From the NCBI RefSeq assembly GCF_008107695.1, contig NZ_VIRG01000070.1:1488001-1552000 (forward strand): a stretch of 64,000 nucleotides of DNA. Reading direction: 5' to 3'. The first letter of the stretch is position 1, and every line of letters begins with the position of its first letter. This document shows, piece by piece, positions 44,985-54,060 of this stretch. The notes beneath the pieces are model-generated. The model was not told where the DNA came from, did no database searches, and saw nothing but the letters and a program-made list of their open reading frames with translations. The position numbers were made by a program, and so were the translations under genes. Source of the DNA: Stappia sp. BW2. GTDB lineage: Bacteria > Pseudomonadota > Alphaproteobacteria > Rhizobiales > Stappiaceae.

Positions 44985-47447
44985 TCAGGGCTGTCTGCGC
45001 ACGAAGCAATCCCCGCCAGCAGCCTGAAGGCTTTCGCACAACCTTATCGCTTCATCACGCGAACCGGTCGGAATTCGTGCGCGGTAGAACACGCCTCTTT
45101 CTTCGACATTCGCGGCAACGATCACCGCGCTCTGGTTACCCAGAACAGAGGGGAATCGACGCTGAAGTCCAGAGTAAGCATCTCTGGCAGCCGCTTCCGA
45201 ACGCTGGGAAGTCACCTGAACGATGTAGGTACCTGACGGAATGCTGCCGGTCGTACTGGCAACAGGGGTCGCTGGTGCTGCCGGAGCCGTTGCCGCCGGT
45301 GTTGCCGGAGCGGTTGCCGCTGGCGGCGCACTGGCAACCTGAACCGGTGCAGCCGGCTTCTTACGCGGAATGACAGTCGGCACTGGCGCGACAGGTTCAC
45401 TTGCAGCCGGCTCCGGTGCCACGTCGGCACCCGTCACGATTGCCGGTGTACCGGGCTGAGCCGGCTCTGGTACTGCATCCGAAGGATCGGCCGGCGCAAC
45501 ATCCGCGCCTGTCACGACAGGTGTCGTTGTTACCACCTGGGAGCCGCTATCCCCGGAAGCCGCATCAGGTTGCACGGGCGTTGCCGGTTGCGGCTGCGCC
45601 GGTGCTGCCGCAGCAGGTTCTTCACCTTCGGGGATGATGGTTCCATCAGGACGCACGACGACAGTTCTCACCCGCTTTGGTGTTCCTGGGACGAGATCGG
45701 CGTCGCCGTTTGTTCCGACCGGAGCCGGCGGCAATTCCGCCAGTTGTGGCGATTCTGTCGGGATGAGCCTGTCGGGACCGGCGACACCGGTGCCATCAAC
45801 CCGGTCGTAAATCAGCTTGCCGGCCTGGTCGTTTGTGGGTTCCTGGCTCTGTTCCGGATAGACCTTGAGAGGCTCTTGCAAACCGGCGATGATCGGCGGC
45901 GGTCCGCTGGGCACAGGAACGGCATCGCTGTCGAACAAAAAGAAGCTGGCGCCACCCAGAACAGCCACGCCGAGGACACCGGCAGCAACAAACAAGCCCT
46001 TGCGGGATTTTTCGCCCCCGTGAGGAACCGCATTTTTCTCCGCAGACGAATGAGGGGGCAGAACACCAGCGCCGGTAAGGCTTGGATCGCTTTCCTGCAT
46101 CGCCCGTGCAACCGCATCCAGATCATAACCTTCCGGCGGCGGCGGTGTTTCGTCGTCTTCGGACTGAGGAACGGCGGTGGCAGCAGCTGGCCACGTCATG
46201 TCATCCACATCCGGCTCCGCGGCCGGTGCGTCCTGGACGGGCTGATCAACTGGCGTATTAACAGGCGCACCAACTGGTTTTCGCGCTGTTGGAGCCGGAA
46301 AATCGAGATCGGCAAACAGGGCGTCTATTCCAGCAGGGTCCCCGGCCTTTTCGGTTTCGGGTTCCACGTCATGCGAAACAGGCGCGGACTGGACCGGGTT
46401 AAGAGCTGCGAAGAAATCATTCTCGTCAATCTTCGGACGATCATTGGTCACCGGCTGCTGATAGCTTGGTGTTTTCTCAGGCGTCTCATCAACTGAGGGC
46501 GGAGAAGCAGGCTCCTCATGCCGAACACCACCCAGACGATAATCTTGTGTCGGACGCACTGGTTCGGCAGGCGCTGACACTGTTGATGCCGCAAAGCCCG
46601 TGCCGGAAGACAAGCTCGAGCCGCTTGGCAACTGCCCAGCACGGGAAAGGGTGTCGGAACCCGAGGCCTCGGACGTCTCACGCCCATGAATGTGCGTCTG
46701 CGGTTGGGCGGGCGCAGCATCTTCTGCTTCTTGTTCGAAACCCACATCCGACAGAACTGCCGACTGGGTCTCGTCAACAGATTGGCGCAACGCGCCTATA
46801 AGTTCGTCTTCGAGTTCAGCAGTCAGGTTCTGCTCAAGGTACAAGGCGACTGAAGGGGCAAGATAAGATGAGTCATCAGCACCTTCAGGATCGGCCTGCA
46901 CCGTAGGCGCCTGCGGCGTGCGGAACTGAGCGCCCTGATCAACCGGCTCCGGCGATTGAGTGCTTTCCACCGGCTGTACCGGCTCCGGCTGGCTCGGCCA
47001 TAGAGATGACACGTGTGACGATGGCATCACCGGCGGCACGTCTGCCTGTGTATCCGCTTCGTAGGACTGCTCGTAACCGGTGGTCGGCGCTGCCTCGTAA
47101 TAGTCGTCCTTTGAAACGCCAGGTGTTACGCTTGGCTCTTCAGCGGTCGTTTCTTCGGTGTTGGGCGCCGGCGTATTCGATACCGGTTGCAGATTTGAAA
47201 AAGATGGTTCGATGCGCGACGGTGCTGGGGAGGATTGCTCGCGCCCATCACCCGGAACATCGTCAAGCCCCGCAAAATAATCAGTACTACCAACGCGGCC
47301 GCTGTTCACATTTGCCCCCGATTGCTTATTCTTGTGGACAATCCGCGCCAATTCAACCAGCGGATCTTCCGCAGCCGGCCGTTCGTCGCCTGCCTCGCTT
47401 TGCGAGGCGCGCAAATCTGATCGCTTTGTTTCGTAGTCTTGTGACAT
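44985..47447 (-). CDS. SPOR-domain protein, large
   Basis: This 820-residue protein has a long acidic, Pro/Glu-rich cytosolic part (about 1-475), one membrane helix (KGLFVAAGVLGVAVLGGASFF, about 482-502), a Pro/Ala-rich periplasmic linker, and a C-terminal SPOR domain (about 740-818). SPOR domains bind denuded glycan strands at division sites. It lies downstream of argS in the conserved argS-SPOR-nagZ order and is probably a division or wall protein. The cytosolic part is low-complexity and not assignable. Confidence 0.88.
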   Translation of the reverse strand: MSQDYETKRSDLRASQSEAGDERPAAEDPLVELARIVHKNKQSGANVNSGRVGSTDYFAGLDDVPGDGREQSSPAPSRIEPSFSNLQPVSNTPAPNTEETTAEEPSVTPGVSKDDYYEAAPTTGYEQSYEADTQADVPPVMPSSHVSSLWPSQPEPVQPVESTQSPEPVDQGAQFRTPQAPTVQADPEGADDSSYLAPSVALYLEQNLTAELEDELIGALRQSVDETQSAVLSDVGFEQEAEDAAPAQPQTHIHGRETSEASGSDTLSRAGQLPSGSSLSSGTGFAASTVSAPAEPVRPTQDYRLGGVRHEEPASPPSVDETPEKTPSYQQPVTNDRPKIDENDFFAALNPVQSAPVSHDVEPETEKAGDPAGIDALFADLDFPAPTARKPVGAPVNTPVDQPVQDAPAAEPDVDDMTWPAAATAVPQSEDDETPPPPEGYDLDAVARAMQESDPSLTGAGVLPPHSSAEKNAVPHGGEKSRKGLFVAAGVLGVAVLGGASFFLFDSDAVPVPSGPPPIIAGLQEPLKVYPEQSQEPTNDQAGKLIYDRVDGTGVAGPDRLIPTESPQLAELPPAPVGTNGDADLVPGTPKRVRTVVVRPDGTIIPEGEEPAAAAPAQPQPATPVQPDAASGDSGSQVVTTTPVVTGADVAPADPSDAVPEPAQPGTPAIVTGADVAPEPAASEPVAPVPTVIPRKKPAAPVQVASAPPAATAPATPAATAPAAPATPVASTTGSIPSGTYIVQVTSQRSEAAARDAYSGLQRRFPSVLGNQSAVIVAANVEERGVFYRARIPTGSRDEAIRLCESLQAAGGDCFVRRQP

Positions 47448-47517
47448 GAGCTGTACGAAAACCGGTCCACTTCAAGTCGCTGGTGAACCGTTAAGTCGTT
47501 CCCAGCGCCCATTAAAA

Positions 47518-49287
47518 CTAGCGCATTTCTTCAGGAGCATTCACGCCGAGAATCGTTAGACCTGAAGCGAGCACCAAAGATACTGCACGAACCAAAGCAA
47601 GACGCGCTAGGGTTAATTTCAAGTTACCGGATTGAATAAAACGTAAATGAGGCAATTCGTAGCCTTTGTTCCACTGTCCGTGCAAAGAACTGGCGAGTTC
47701 GTGTAGATAAAATGCAATTCTGTGCGGCTCATGTGTTTCTGCTGCGGCTTCTACCACTTTCGGCCATTCAGCCATCTTGGCAAACAGTTCCTGCTCACCC
47801 GCATCGTCCAGCAAGGAGAAGTCGGCTCCGGCGAGATCTTCGTCCGAGAACCCGGCATCCTGAAATTCATCAGCCACCTGCCGCAAAACCGAACAGCAAC
47901 GCGCATACCCGTATTGAACGTAGAAGACCGGATTGTCTTTCGAGTGTTCCGTGACCTTTTTGAAGTCAAAGTCCAGCGGCGCGTCATTCTTGCGGAACAG
48001 CATCATGAAGCGAACCGGGTCCGACCCGACTTCGTCAACGACATCGCGCAAGGTGATGAAGTCGCCGGAGCGCTTTGACATCTTCACCGGCTCGCCATCA
48101 CGCATCAGCTTTACAAGCTGACAGAACCTGACAACAACTTCCGTCTTGCCGTCTGAGATCGCCTTGCCGACAGCCTGCAGGCGTTTGGCGTAGCCACCGT
48201 GATCGGCACCCAGCACATAAATCGTTTCAGAGAACCCGCGCTCGAACTTGTCCTGGAAATAGGCCACGTCGGCAGCGAAGTAGGTGTAGGAGCCATCGGA
48301 TTTCTTCAGAGCCCGGTCGGTGTCGTCTCCGAAGTCGCTTGCGCGAAACAGGGTCTGTTCGCGGTCTTCCCAGTCATCGGGAACCTGCCCCTTCGGCGGC
48401 GGCAGCGTTCCTTCGTAGATCAACCCCTTGTTCCGGAGCGTTTCGAGCATGTGGTCGATCTTGGAACCATTGCCATCGCCGCGATCATGCAAGGTTCTCT
48501 CGGAATAGAACACCTCATGCTCGACCCCAAGCGCAGCCAGGTCCTGACGGATCAGTTCGAGCATGGCGGCGATCGCCCGCTCCTTCACCAGCGGCAACCA
48601 TTCGCCTTCTTCCATGCCGGTAAGTGAAGACCCGAATTCGGACTTCAGCTTTTCGCCGACCGGTTTCAGGTAGTCCCCTGGGTAAAGACCGGCTGGTATC
48701 TCGCCAATGCCCTCGCCAAGCGCCTCGCGGTAACGCAGGAACGCGCTCCGCGCCAGCGTGTCGATCTGCGAGCCGGCATCGTTGATGTAGTATTCCTTGA
48801 CCACATCATTTCCGGCAAACGCCAGAATATTCGCCAAGGCATCGCCGACGACCGCGCCGCGGATGTGGCCGACATGCATTGGGCCTGTCGGGTTGGCGGA
48901 AACGTATTCGACGTTGACCTTGCGCGCAGCAGACCGTTCCTGGGCGCCGAACCAGATCCCTTCAGACAGAACGCTGGCCAGAACCCTGTGCCAAACAACA
49001 TGTGCCACGCGCAGGTTGATAAAGCCGGGTCCGGCAATGGACGTTTCGGTGATTTCCGGGTCGGCGTTGAGCCTGGCAACAAGCTGCTCGGCAACATCGC
49101 GCGGCTTCATGCCGAGTGGCTTTGCCAGCACCATTGCAGCGTTGGTGGCAAGATCTCCATGCGCAGGATCGCGGGGCGCTTCCACGACCACTCGCGAAAG
49201 GTCTGGCGACTCTCCGTTTGTATCTTTTAAATCAAGTTCTTGGAGAGCGTCTTTGACGCGCAGCGTGAAGTCCGCGAAGATATTCAT
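47518..49287 (-). CDS. argS: Arginyl-tRNA synthetase
   Basis: This 589-residue class I synthetase has the HIGH-type motif NPTGPMHVGHIRGAVVGDAL (about 132-151), the KMSKS-type motif VKMSKRSGD, and the C-terminal anticodon-binding DALR domain. Length is normal. It lies between dgt and the SPOR gene on the same strand. Confidence 0.97.
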   Translation of the reverse strand: MNIFADFTLRVKDALQELDLKDTNGESPDLSRVVVEAPRDPAHGDLATNAAMVLAKPLGMKPRDVAEQLVARLNADPEITETSIAGPGFINLRVAHVVWHRVLASVLSEGIWFGAQERSAARKVNVEYVSANPTGPMHVGHIRGAVVGDALANILAFAGNDVVKEYYINDAGSQIDTLARSAFLRYREALGEGIGEIPAGLYPGDYLKPVGEKLKSEFGSSLTGMEEGEWLPLVKERAIAAMLELIRQDLAALGVEHEVFYSERTLHDRGDGNGSKIDHMLETLRNKGLIYEGTLPPPKGQVPDDWEDREQTLFRASDFGDDTDRALKKSDGSYTYFAADVAYFQDKFERGFSETIYVLGADHGGYAKRLQAVGKAISDGKTEVVVRFCQLVKLMRDGEPVKMSKRSGDFITLRDVVDEVGSDPVRFMMLFRKNDAPLDFDFKKVTEHSKDNPVFYVQYGYARCCSVLRQVADEFQDAGFSDEDLAGADFSLLDDAGEQELFAKMAEWPKVVEAAAETHEPHRIAFYLHELASSLHGQWNKGYELPHLRFIQSGNLKLTLARLALVRAVSLVLASGLTILGVNAPEEMR

Positions 49288-49384
49288 AGAACACCGGTCA
49301 GGTTTTGGTTTTCAAACACAAAGCCCCCGCGCGCTGCGAAGGTGAGGCCTTCGGCGCCACAGGGTTTGTAAGTCGCTACTGCGC

Positions 49385-50602
49385 CTACCCCAAATCGGGA
49401 GTATCGTCAAACAGTCTGCGGTGCTCCTCTATGGCATAACGATCCGTCATGCCGGCGATATAGTCGCAAACCAGCCGCGCAGTTTCCGTGTCACTCAGAG
49501 TGCCTAGGCCGCTGTTCCAGGGTTTCGGCATAAGGTCCGGCTCGGCCAGGAACCGTGTGAACAGGTCCCGAACGACCCTTGCAACCAGTCTTCGAACTGC
49601 CAGCACATCTTCATGCCGGTACACCCTGGAAAAAAGGAATCGCTTCACTTCCTTTTCCGCAGCAGCCATTTCCGCCGAGAAACCAACGAGGCAACGGCCG
49701 GCCATACGAATCTCCTGCACGCTTTGGGGCTCGACCTCGTTCAGATTGCGTATCGCCTCGCGAATGACATCCTCAACCATTCGCGTTATCGACCGCCTGA
49801 CAATCTCATGGATACGGCGGCTTTCCTCAAGGCCGGGGTACTTGCCGTCCACTTCTTCGAGGATATCGGCCAGGAAAGGTACGTCGCGCATATCTTCGAT
49901 CGCGAAGAGACCTGCCCTCAATCCGTCATCCAGATCATGTGCGTCATAGGCAATGTCGTCAGCAATCGCCGCGGCCTGTGCTTCAGCGCCCGGCCAGGTG
50001 TGCAACAGCAAATCCTGTTGTTTGGCATAGTCGCGGATCGCAAACGGCAACTGGCTCCCCTTGAACTTTCCAAGGGGGGCTCCGTTGGCATCAACCAGTG
50101 GCCCATTGTGCTTGACCAGCCCCTCCAGCGTTTCCCATGCCAGGTTCAGGCCATCGAATTCCGCGTAGCGCTGCTCCAGATGCGTCACGACCCTGAGCGA
50201 CTGGGCATTGTGATCGAACCCACCATAAGGTGCCATGCACTCATGCATGACATCTTCGCCCTCATGACCAAAAGGTGTGTGTCCCAGATCGTGCGACAAA
50301 GCCAGGCATTCTGCCAGATCTTCGTCGAGCCGAAGAGCACGTGCCAGCGAGCGCGCGATTTGCGATACCTCGATGGTATGGGTCAGCCGTGTGCGGAAAT
50401 GATCGCCTTCGTGATAAACGAAAACCTGCGTCTTGTGCTTCAGACGGCGAAAAGCGGAGGAATGAATAATTCTATCCCGATCCCGCTGGAAGGGTGTACG
50501 CGTCGGGCTGTCAGGCTCGGGGAAGAGCCTGCCCCGGCTTTCCAGAGGGTTTTGCGCGTAGATCGCGCGCGATTGTCCCCCAAATCCGATATCCGCCTTC
50601 AT
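49385..50602 (-). CDS. dgt: Deoxyguanosinetriphosphate triphosphohydrolase-like protein
   Basis: This 405-residue HD-domain enzyme hydrolyses dNTPs to nucleosides plus triphosphate. The HD residues lie in HTIEVSQIARSLARAL and LSHDLGHTPFGHEGED. RTPFQRDRDRIIHSSAFRRL is diagnostic of the family. The start at 50602 (MKADIGFGGQSR) has GGAAG just upstream and gives the usual length. The open frame continues antisense into erpA, which is not coding. It is divergent from erpA. Confidence 0.92.
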   Translation of the reverse strand: MKADIGFGGQSRAIYAQNPLESRGRLFPEPDSPTRTPFQRDRDRIIHSSAFRRLKHKTQVFVYHEGDHFRTRLTHTIEVSQIARSLARALRLDEDLAECLALSHDLGHTPFGHEGEDVMHECMAPYGGFDHNAQSLRVVTHLEQRYAEFDGLNLAWETLEGLVKHNGPLVDANGAPLGKFKGSQLPFAIRDYAKQQDLLLHTWPGAEAQAAAIADDIAYDAHDLDDGLRAGLFAIEDMRDVPFLADILEEVDGKYPGLEESRRIHEIVRRSITRMVEDVIREAIRNLNEVEPQSVQEIRMAGRCLVGFSAEMAAAEKEVKRFLFSRVYRHEDVLAVRRLVARVVRDLFTRFLAEPDLMPKPWNSGLGTLSDTETARLVCDYIAGMTDRYAIEEHRRLFDDTPDLG

Positions 50603-50756
50603 CTGCTTCCAGCCATCCTTCACAGACCTCGTCCGTGTTTCCTGTTCCATCAGCCGCTGGCAATACATTGACGTGAGCGACCGCAAAACATACTTATCTG
50701 AACAAATCAGGTTTAACGTTCCCGCACATGGCCGGAACAGAGCGAGTCGGTGAAAC

Positions 50757-51098
50757 ATGACCGAAACACTTGAAATTGGCGTAACAGTCAGCGACCGCGC
50801 TGCCAAGCGCATTGCTGCGATTTTGTCGAAGGAACCGAGCGGCAGCATGCTGCGCGTCAGCGTGGAAGGCGGCGGCTGTTCCGGACTGCAATATAAATAT
50901 GACGTGGTCGACAGCCGCGAGGATGATGATCTGGTGATCGAAAAACCGGGAGCGACGGTTTTGATCGATTCCATTTCCCTGCAATACATGGGCGGATCGG
51001 AAATCGATTTCGTGGACGATCTGATCGGACAGTCTTTTCAGATCAACAATCCAAATGCAGTCGCCGGATGTGGCTGCGGCACCAGTTTTACGATCTGA
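50757..51098 (+). CDS. erpA: Iron-sulfur cluster insertion protein ErpA
   Basis: This 113-residue A-type carrier delivers Fe-S clusters to target enzymes. Its three cluster ligands are Cys in GGGCSGLQY and the pair in GCGCGTSF at the C-terminus. The position beside xthA and dgt is the usual alphaproteobacterial erpA context. A second A-type carrier (sufA) is in the SUF operon at the right end. Confidence 0.93.
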   Translation: MTETLEIGVTVSDRAAKRIAAILSKEPSGSMLRVSVEGGGCSGLQYKYDVVDSREDDDLVIEKPGATVLIDSISLQYMGGSEIDFVDDLIGQSFQINNPNAVAGCGCGTSFTI

Positions 51099-51164
51099 TC
51101 CCATAGGCTCCATCCTTGCAGCCGGTTGCCCCGGCACTTTCGAACAGTTGAGGCAACCGCGCTC

Positions 51165-51947
51165 ATGAAAATTGCGACCTGGAACATCAACGGCGTCAAG
51201 GCACGTATCGACACAGTCCTCGAGTGGCTCAAGGAAAGCTCCCCTGACGTTGCCTGCCTCCAGGAGATCAAATCCGTTGACGAAAACTTCCCTCGACAGC
51301 CGTTTGAAGACCTCGGATACGTGGTCGAGACGCATGGCCAGAAGGGCTTCAATGGTGTCGCGCTCCTGTCGAAAACACAGCTTTCCGATGTGCAGCGCGG
51401 CTTGCCGGGAAATGACGCAGACGAACAGGCCCGGTATATCGAGGCCAGTCTTTCGACGGACAAAGGTCCTGTTCGGATCGGTTGCCTCTATCTACCGAAC
51501 GGTAATCCGCTCGGAACGGAGAAATTCCCCTACAAGCTCGAGTGGATGGACCGGTTGATCGCGCATGCGCAAAAGCGTCTTGATGAAGAGACGCCGTTCC
51601 TGCTGCTCGGAGACTACAACGTCATTCCGGATCCGGTTGATGCGAAGACCCCTCAAAACTGGCTGGACGACGCGCTCTTTCAACCCGAGAGCAGGCAGCG
51701 CTTCCGCGCGCTTACGCATCTTGGCCTTACCGAAGCTGTGAGATCCTGCACCGAAGCGCCGGAAACGTTCACCTTCTGGGACTATCAAGCCGGTGCGTGG
51801 CAGAAGAACAACGGCATTCGCATCGATCACATATTGATGTCACCACAGGCGACGGATCGTTTTTCCGGCTGCGGTATCGACAAGCATGTGCGCGGGTGGG
51901 AAAAGCCGTCCGACCATGTACCAGTGTGGGTCAAACTCGCCGCTTGA
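51165..51947 (+). CDS. xthA: Exodeoxyribonuclease III
   Basis: This 260-residue enzyme repairs abasic sites and 3' blocks. The family motifs MKIATWNINGVKARID, CLQEIKSVDE, LLLGDYNVIPDPVDA and the C-terminal KPSDHVPVWVKL hold the metal and catalytic residues. The ATG at 51165 matches the family start; 13 upstream codons are excluded. It is 66 bases after erpA on the same strand. Confidence 0.95.
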   Translation: MKIATWNINGVKARIDTVLEWLKESSPDVACLQEIKSVDENFPRQPFEDLGYVVETHGQKGFNGVALLSKTQLSDVQRGLPGNDADEQARYIEASLSTDKGPVRIGCLYLPNGNPLGTEKFPYKLEWMDRLIAHAQKRLDEETPFLLLGDYNVIPDPVDAKTPQNWLDDALFQPESRQRFRALTHLGLTEAVRSCTEAPETFTFWDYQAGAWQKNNGIRIDHILMSPQATDRFSGCGIDKHVRGWEKPSDHVPVWVKLAA

Positions 51948-52043
51948 GCCTGAATTCTGCGGAATCACTCGAAGGCCCACAGGTTGTGTTTGCCTGTCCG
52001 CACTGCTGAAACGTGAAAACCAGGCTTGCAGTCGGCAGAACTC

Positions 52044-52469
52044 ATGGTAAACTTTTACCATCATGGGATAACGCTCGGCCGACCAACTTCCGCGACGGCG
52101 ACATGCGGACATCACTTTCCGGCAACGACAAAGGTCGCTGGCCGTAGGTTGTTGACCGTTGCAACTTTTGTTTTTTCCGGTTTGATTTTTGCAGAGGTGT
52201 TGGGTTTCCGCGCAAGCGCCATCGCTCAAGACATTTCTTGCACGTGTCGTTACAAGGGCGAGAAATACGGTATCGGTGAATCCATTTGCCTGAAAAGCCC
52301 ATCCGGATTGCGAATGGCAACTTGTGAAATGGTGCTGAACAACACGTCCTGGCAATTCAGCAACGCCCCCTGCCCGCTCACGCAGAACCAGAGCCCGGCT
52401 ATCGACAGGCTCATCCCCAACCAATCCGGAAACATCCATCAAACGCGTTGGGCGCGAGCCACACTTTAA
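52044..52469 (+). CDS. Small cysteine-rich exported protein
   Basis: This 141-residue protein has a hydrophobic export signal (RRLLTVATFVFSGLIFAEVLG, about 36-55) followed by an AxA-like site before QDISCTCRYKGEKYG. Five cysteines fall in a compact stretch with CEMVLNNTSWQF, a pattern I associate with uncharacterised small secreted proteins of Hyphomicrobiales. Function is unknown; disulfides in the periplasm are likely. The start is uncertain: ATG 52044 or a TTG 18 bases upstream, both with weak ribosome-binding sites. It is convergent with the ExoR-like gene. Confidence 0.7.
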   Translation: MVNFYHHGITLGRPTSATATCGHHFPATTKVAGRRLLTVATFVFSGLIFAEVLGFRASAIAQDISCTCRYKGEKYGIGESICLKSPSGLRMATCEMVLNNTSWQFSNAPCPLTQNQSPAIDRLIPNQSGNIHQTRWARATL

Positions 52470-52560
52470 GTCCAGCTTCTTCAAAGACGACATAAAGGTA
52501 CGGAAGAGAACCACACCGCGTGCGATACAACGCACCTGCGGCAATGGTCTGCGTATGCGT

Positions 52561-52577
52561 GGCGCCCGATGGGCGCC
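52561..52577. repeat. Inverted repeat between convergent genes
   Basis: GGCGCCC-GAT-GGGCGCC is a perfect hairpin between the Cys-rich gene and the ExoR-like gene. There is no T run, so termination is uncertain. Confidence 0.35.
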
Positions 52578-52616
52578 GCGCTTCCGATCAGAGGAGCCGG
52601 TTTCAGCAGGTTTTGG

Positions 52617-53474
52617 TTATTGTGCGGGTAGTTGCTGAGCGGTGAGCATGTCCGGACGGTTCTGCTTCAGCCATCCATCTGCCATGGATCTTGCCATCTG
52701 CCTGACAGGCTCGGGCGAAACCGCGAAATACTGCTCATGCATGGAATGGATCCAGTTCGCATCCGTTCCTTTTGCCTGTTCGCGGGCAACCGTCATCCAC
52801 ATGAGGCCGCGTGCTTTTTTCTTGTCTGACGTGCCGAGCGCATAAAGCGTTTCACCAAGCCGGGCCTGAGCTCCGACATGCCCTTTCAGTGCCGCCAGAT
52901 TATACCACCGCACGGCCATGCGGCTGTTGTTTTCCTGGTACATGCGGCCCAGTTCATACTGCGCATCGGCATCACCAAAATAAGATGCAGCATGCGTAAA
53001 GATCTGCCGCGCACGCGGTTCATTTTTGGGAACAGCGCCATCTATGCCATTCAGGTAATAGGTCCCTAGGGCGACAAAAGCGCTGGACACAAAAGGCGCA
53101 TCCGGCGCATCCGGACGGTCTTCACCATGTTCGCGAACGATCTGGCTGTAATATTCAAAGGCCTTGAGGTCGTCTTCCTTGACGCCATCGCCGGAGGCAT
53201 ACATTTCCCCCAACTTCCAGGCGGCCATCGGTTGACCATTTTCGGCCGCATATTGCAGCGAGCCGAGCGCTGCAGCCTTGTCGCCGGAATAATACTGGCG
53301 GGCACCTGCCCGCAATGCTTCAGAGGGGGACAGATCTGTCGGTCCGATCGCACGTGCAGGCGCCGGCTGCCCGTCAAAGGCGGCTACAGGACCGGTCAGT
53401 CCGATCAGGATCAACGCACCGAGCACGGTTCCGGCTTTTCCCATGCGTTGAAGCTTTGTGCTGTTCTTAGGCAT
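52617..53474 (-). CDS. exoR: Sel1-repeat periplasmic protein, ExoR-like
   Basis: This 285-residue protein has a signal peptide (MPKNSTKLQRMGKAGTVLGA to AAFDG) and then several Sel1-type helical repeats, such as AAWKLGEMYASGDGVKEDD and AQYELGRMYQENNSRMAVRWY. Size and repeat order match rhizobial ExoR. There the periplasmic protein restrains the ChvG/ExoS sensor kinase and so controls exopolysaccharide and motility. That role is inferred; no ChvG/ChvI genes are in the window. The longer open frame (to 53666) adds a basic, Arg-rich leader without family fit. Confidence 0.8.
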   Translation of the reverse strand: MPKNSTKLQRMGKAGTVLGALILIGLTGPVAAFDGQPAPARAIGPTDLSPSEALRAGARQYYSGDKAAALGSLQYAAENGQPMAAWKLGEMYASGDGVKEDDLKAFEYYSQIVREHGEDRPDAPDAPFVSSAFVALGTYYLNGIDGAVPKNEPRARQIFTHAASYFGDADAQYELGRMYQENNSRMAVRWYNLAALKGHVGAQARLGETLYALGTSDKKKARGLMWMTVAREQAKGTDANWIHSMHEQYFAVSPEPVRQMARSMADGWLKQNRPDMLTAQQLPAQ

Positions 53475-54060
53475 CCCAGTCACACTATTATCCGTCGGCA
53501 ACGAAACAGATACCCGACGGACGCTCTTGTTTTTTGTCCGCGCAAAGCGCATTTGCTGTCTCTTCGACCCCAAAGCTTTCGCTCGCAGGATCAACTTTTT
53601 CGGAGTGGCCCAAATTGGCCGATCATTTCGTCCTAAGTTGGGCCATACGGCGCCGAAATAAGACAATTTCCTGACTCTTATGTCCGGACGGTGTCCAGCC
53701 CGGAAGCAACTACCGGTCGGACTGTCTCAAAACATTAGCGTAACGGGTGACGGGCAAACATGGCCGAACAGGGGCAACTGAGGCAAACCGGGACCCGGCA
53801 AAAGACTCTGTCAGCAACTGTTGCGGAATTGGCACATTTCGTTGCCACCCCTCCCATTCAAGGGCTGCATTTCAACACATGCGGGTTGATGATGTGTTGC
53901 CAGACAGGCGTTTCTGCGCCGAGGGCTGTTGAAAACGGGGGCTTTTGGCCAATTGCCTTTGCCGTTCTATGTTTGTCCTTCAAACTGGGGCATGATTCGG
54001 TGTAGGTACCAGCGCTGAGTTTGTAAAAACTGTGACCCAAGACCCATCAGGCGATACGGA
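53475..54060. other. ExoR-parE intergenic region
   Basis: About 586 bases without a supported gene. A plus-strand frame at 53760-54005 (81 codons) and a minus frame at 53858-54040 have no recognisable domain or ribosome-binding site. The stretch should contain the divergent promoters for the ExoR-like gene and parE. Confidence 0.55.

Noticed and set aside
50603..50989. Longer N-terminus for dgt
   Set aside because: The extension runs antisense through erpA and lacks family similarity; start placed at 50602.
53760..54005. 81-codon plus-strand frame upstream of parE
   Set aside because: No similarity recognised and no ribosome-binding site; composition unlike neighbours.
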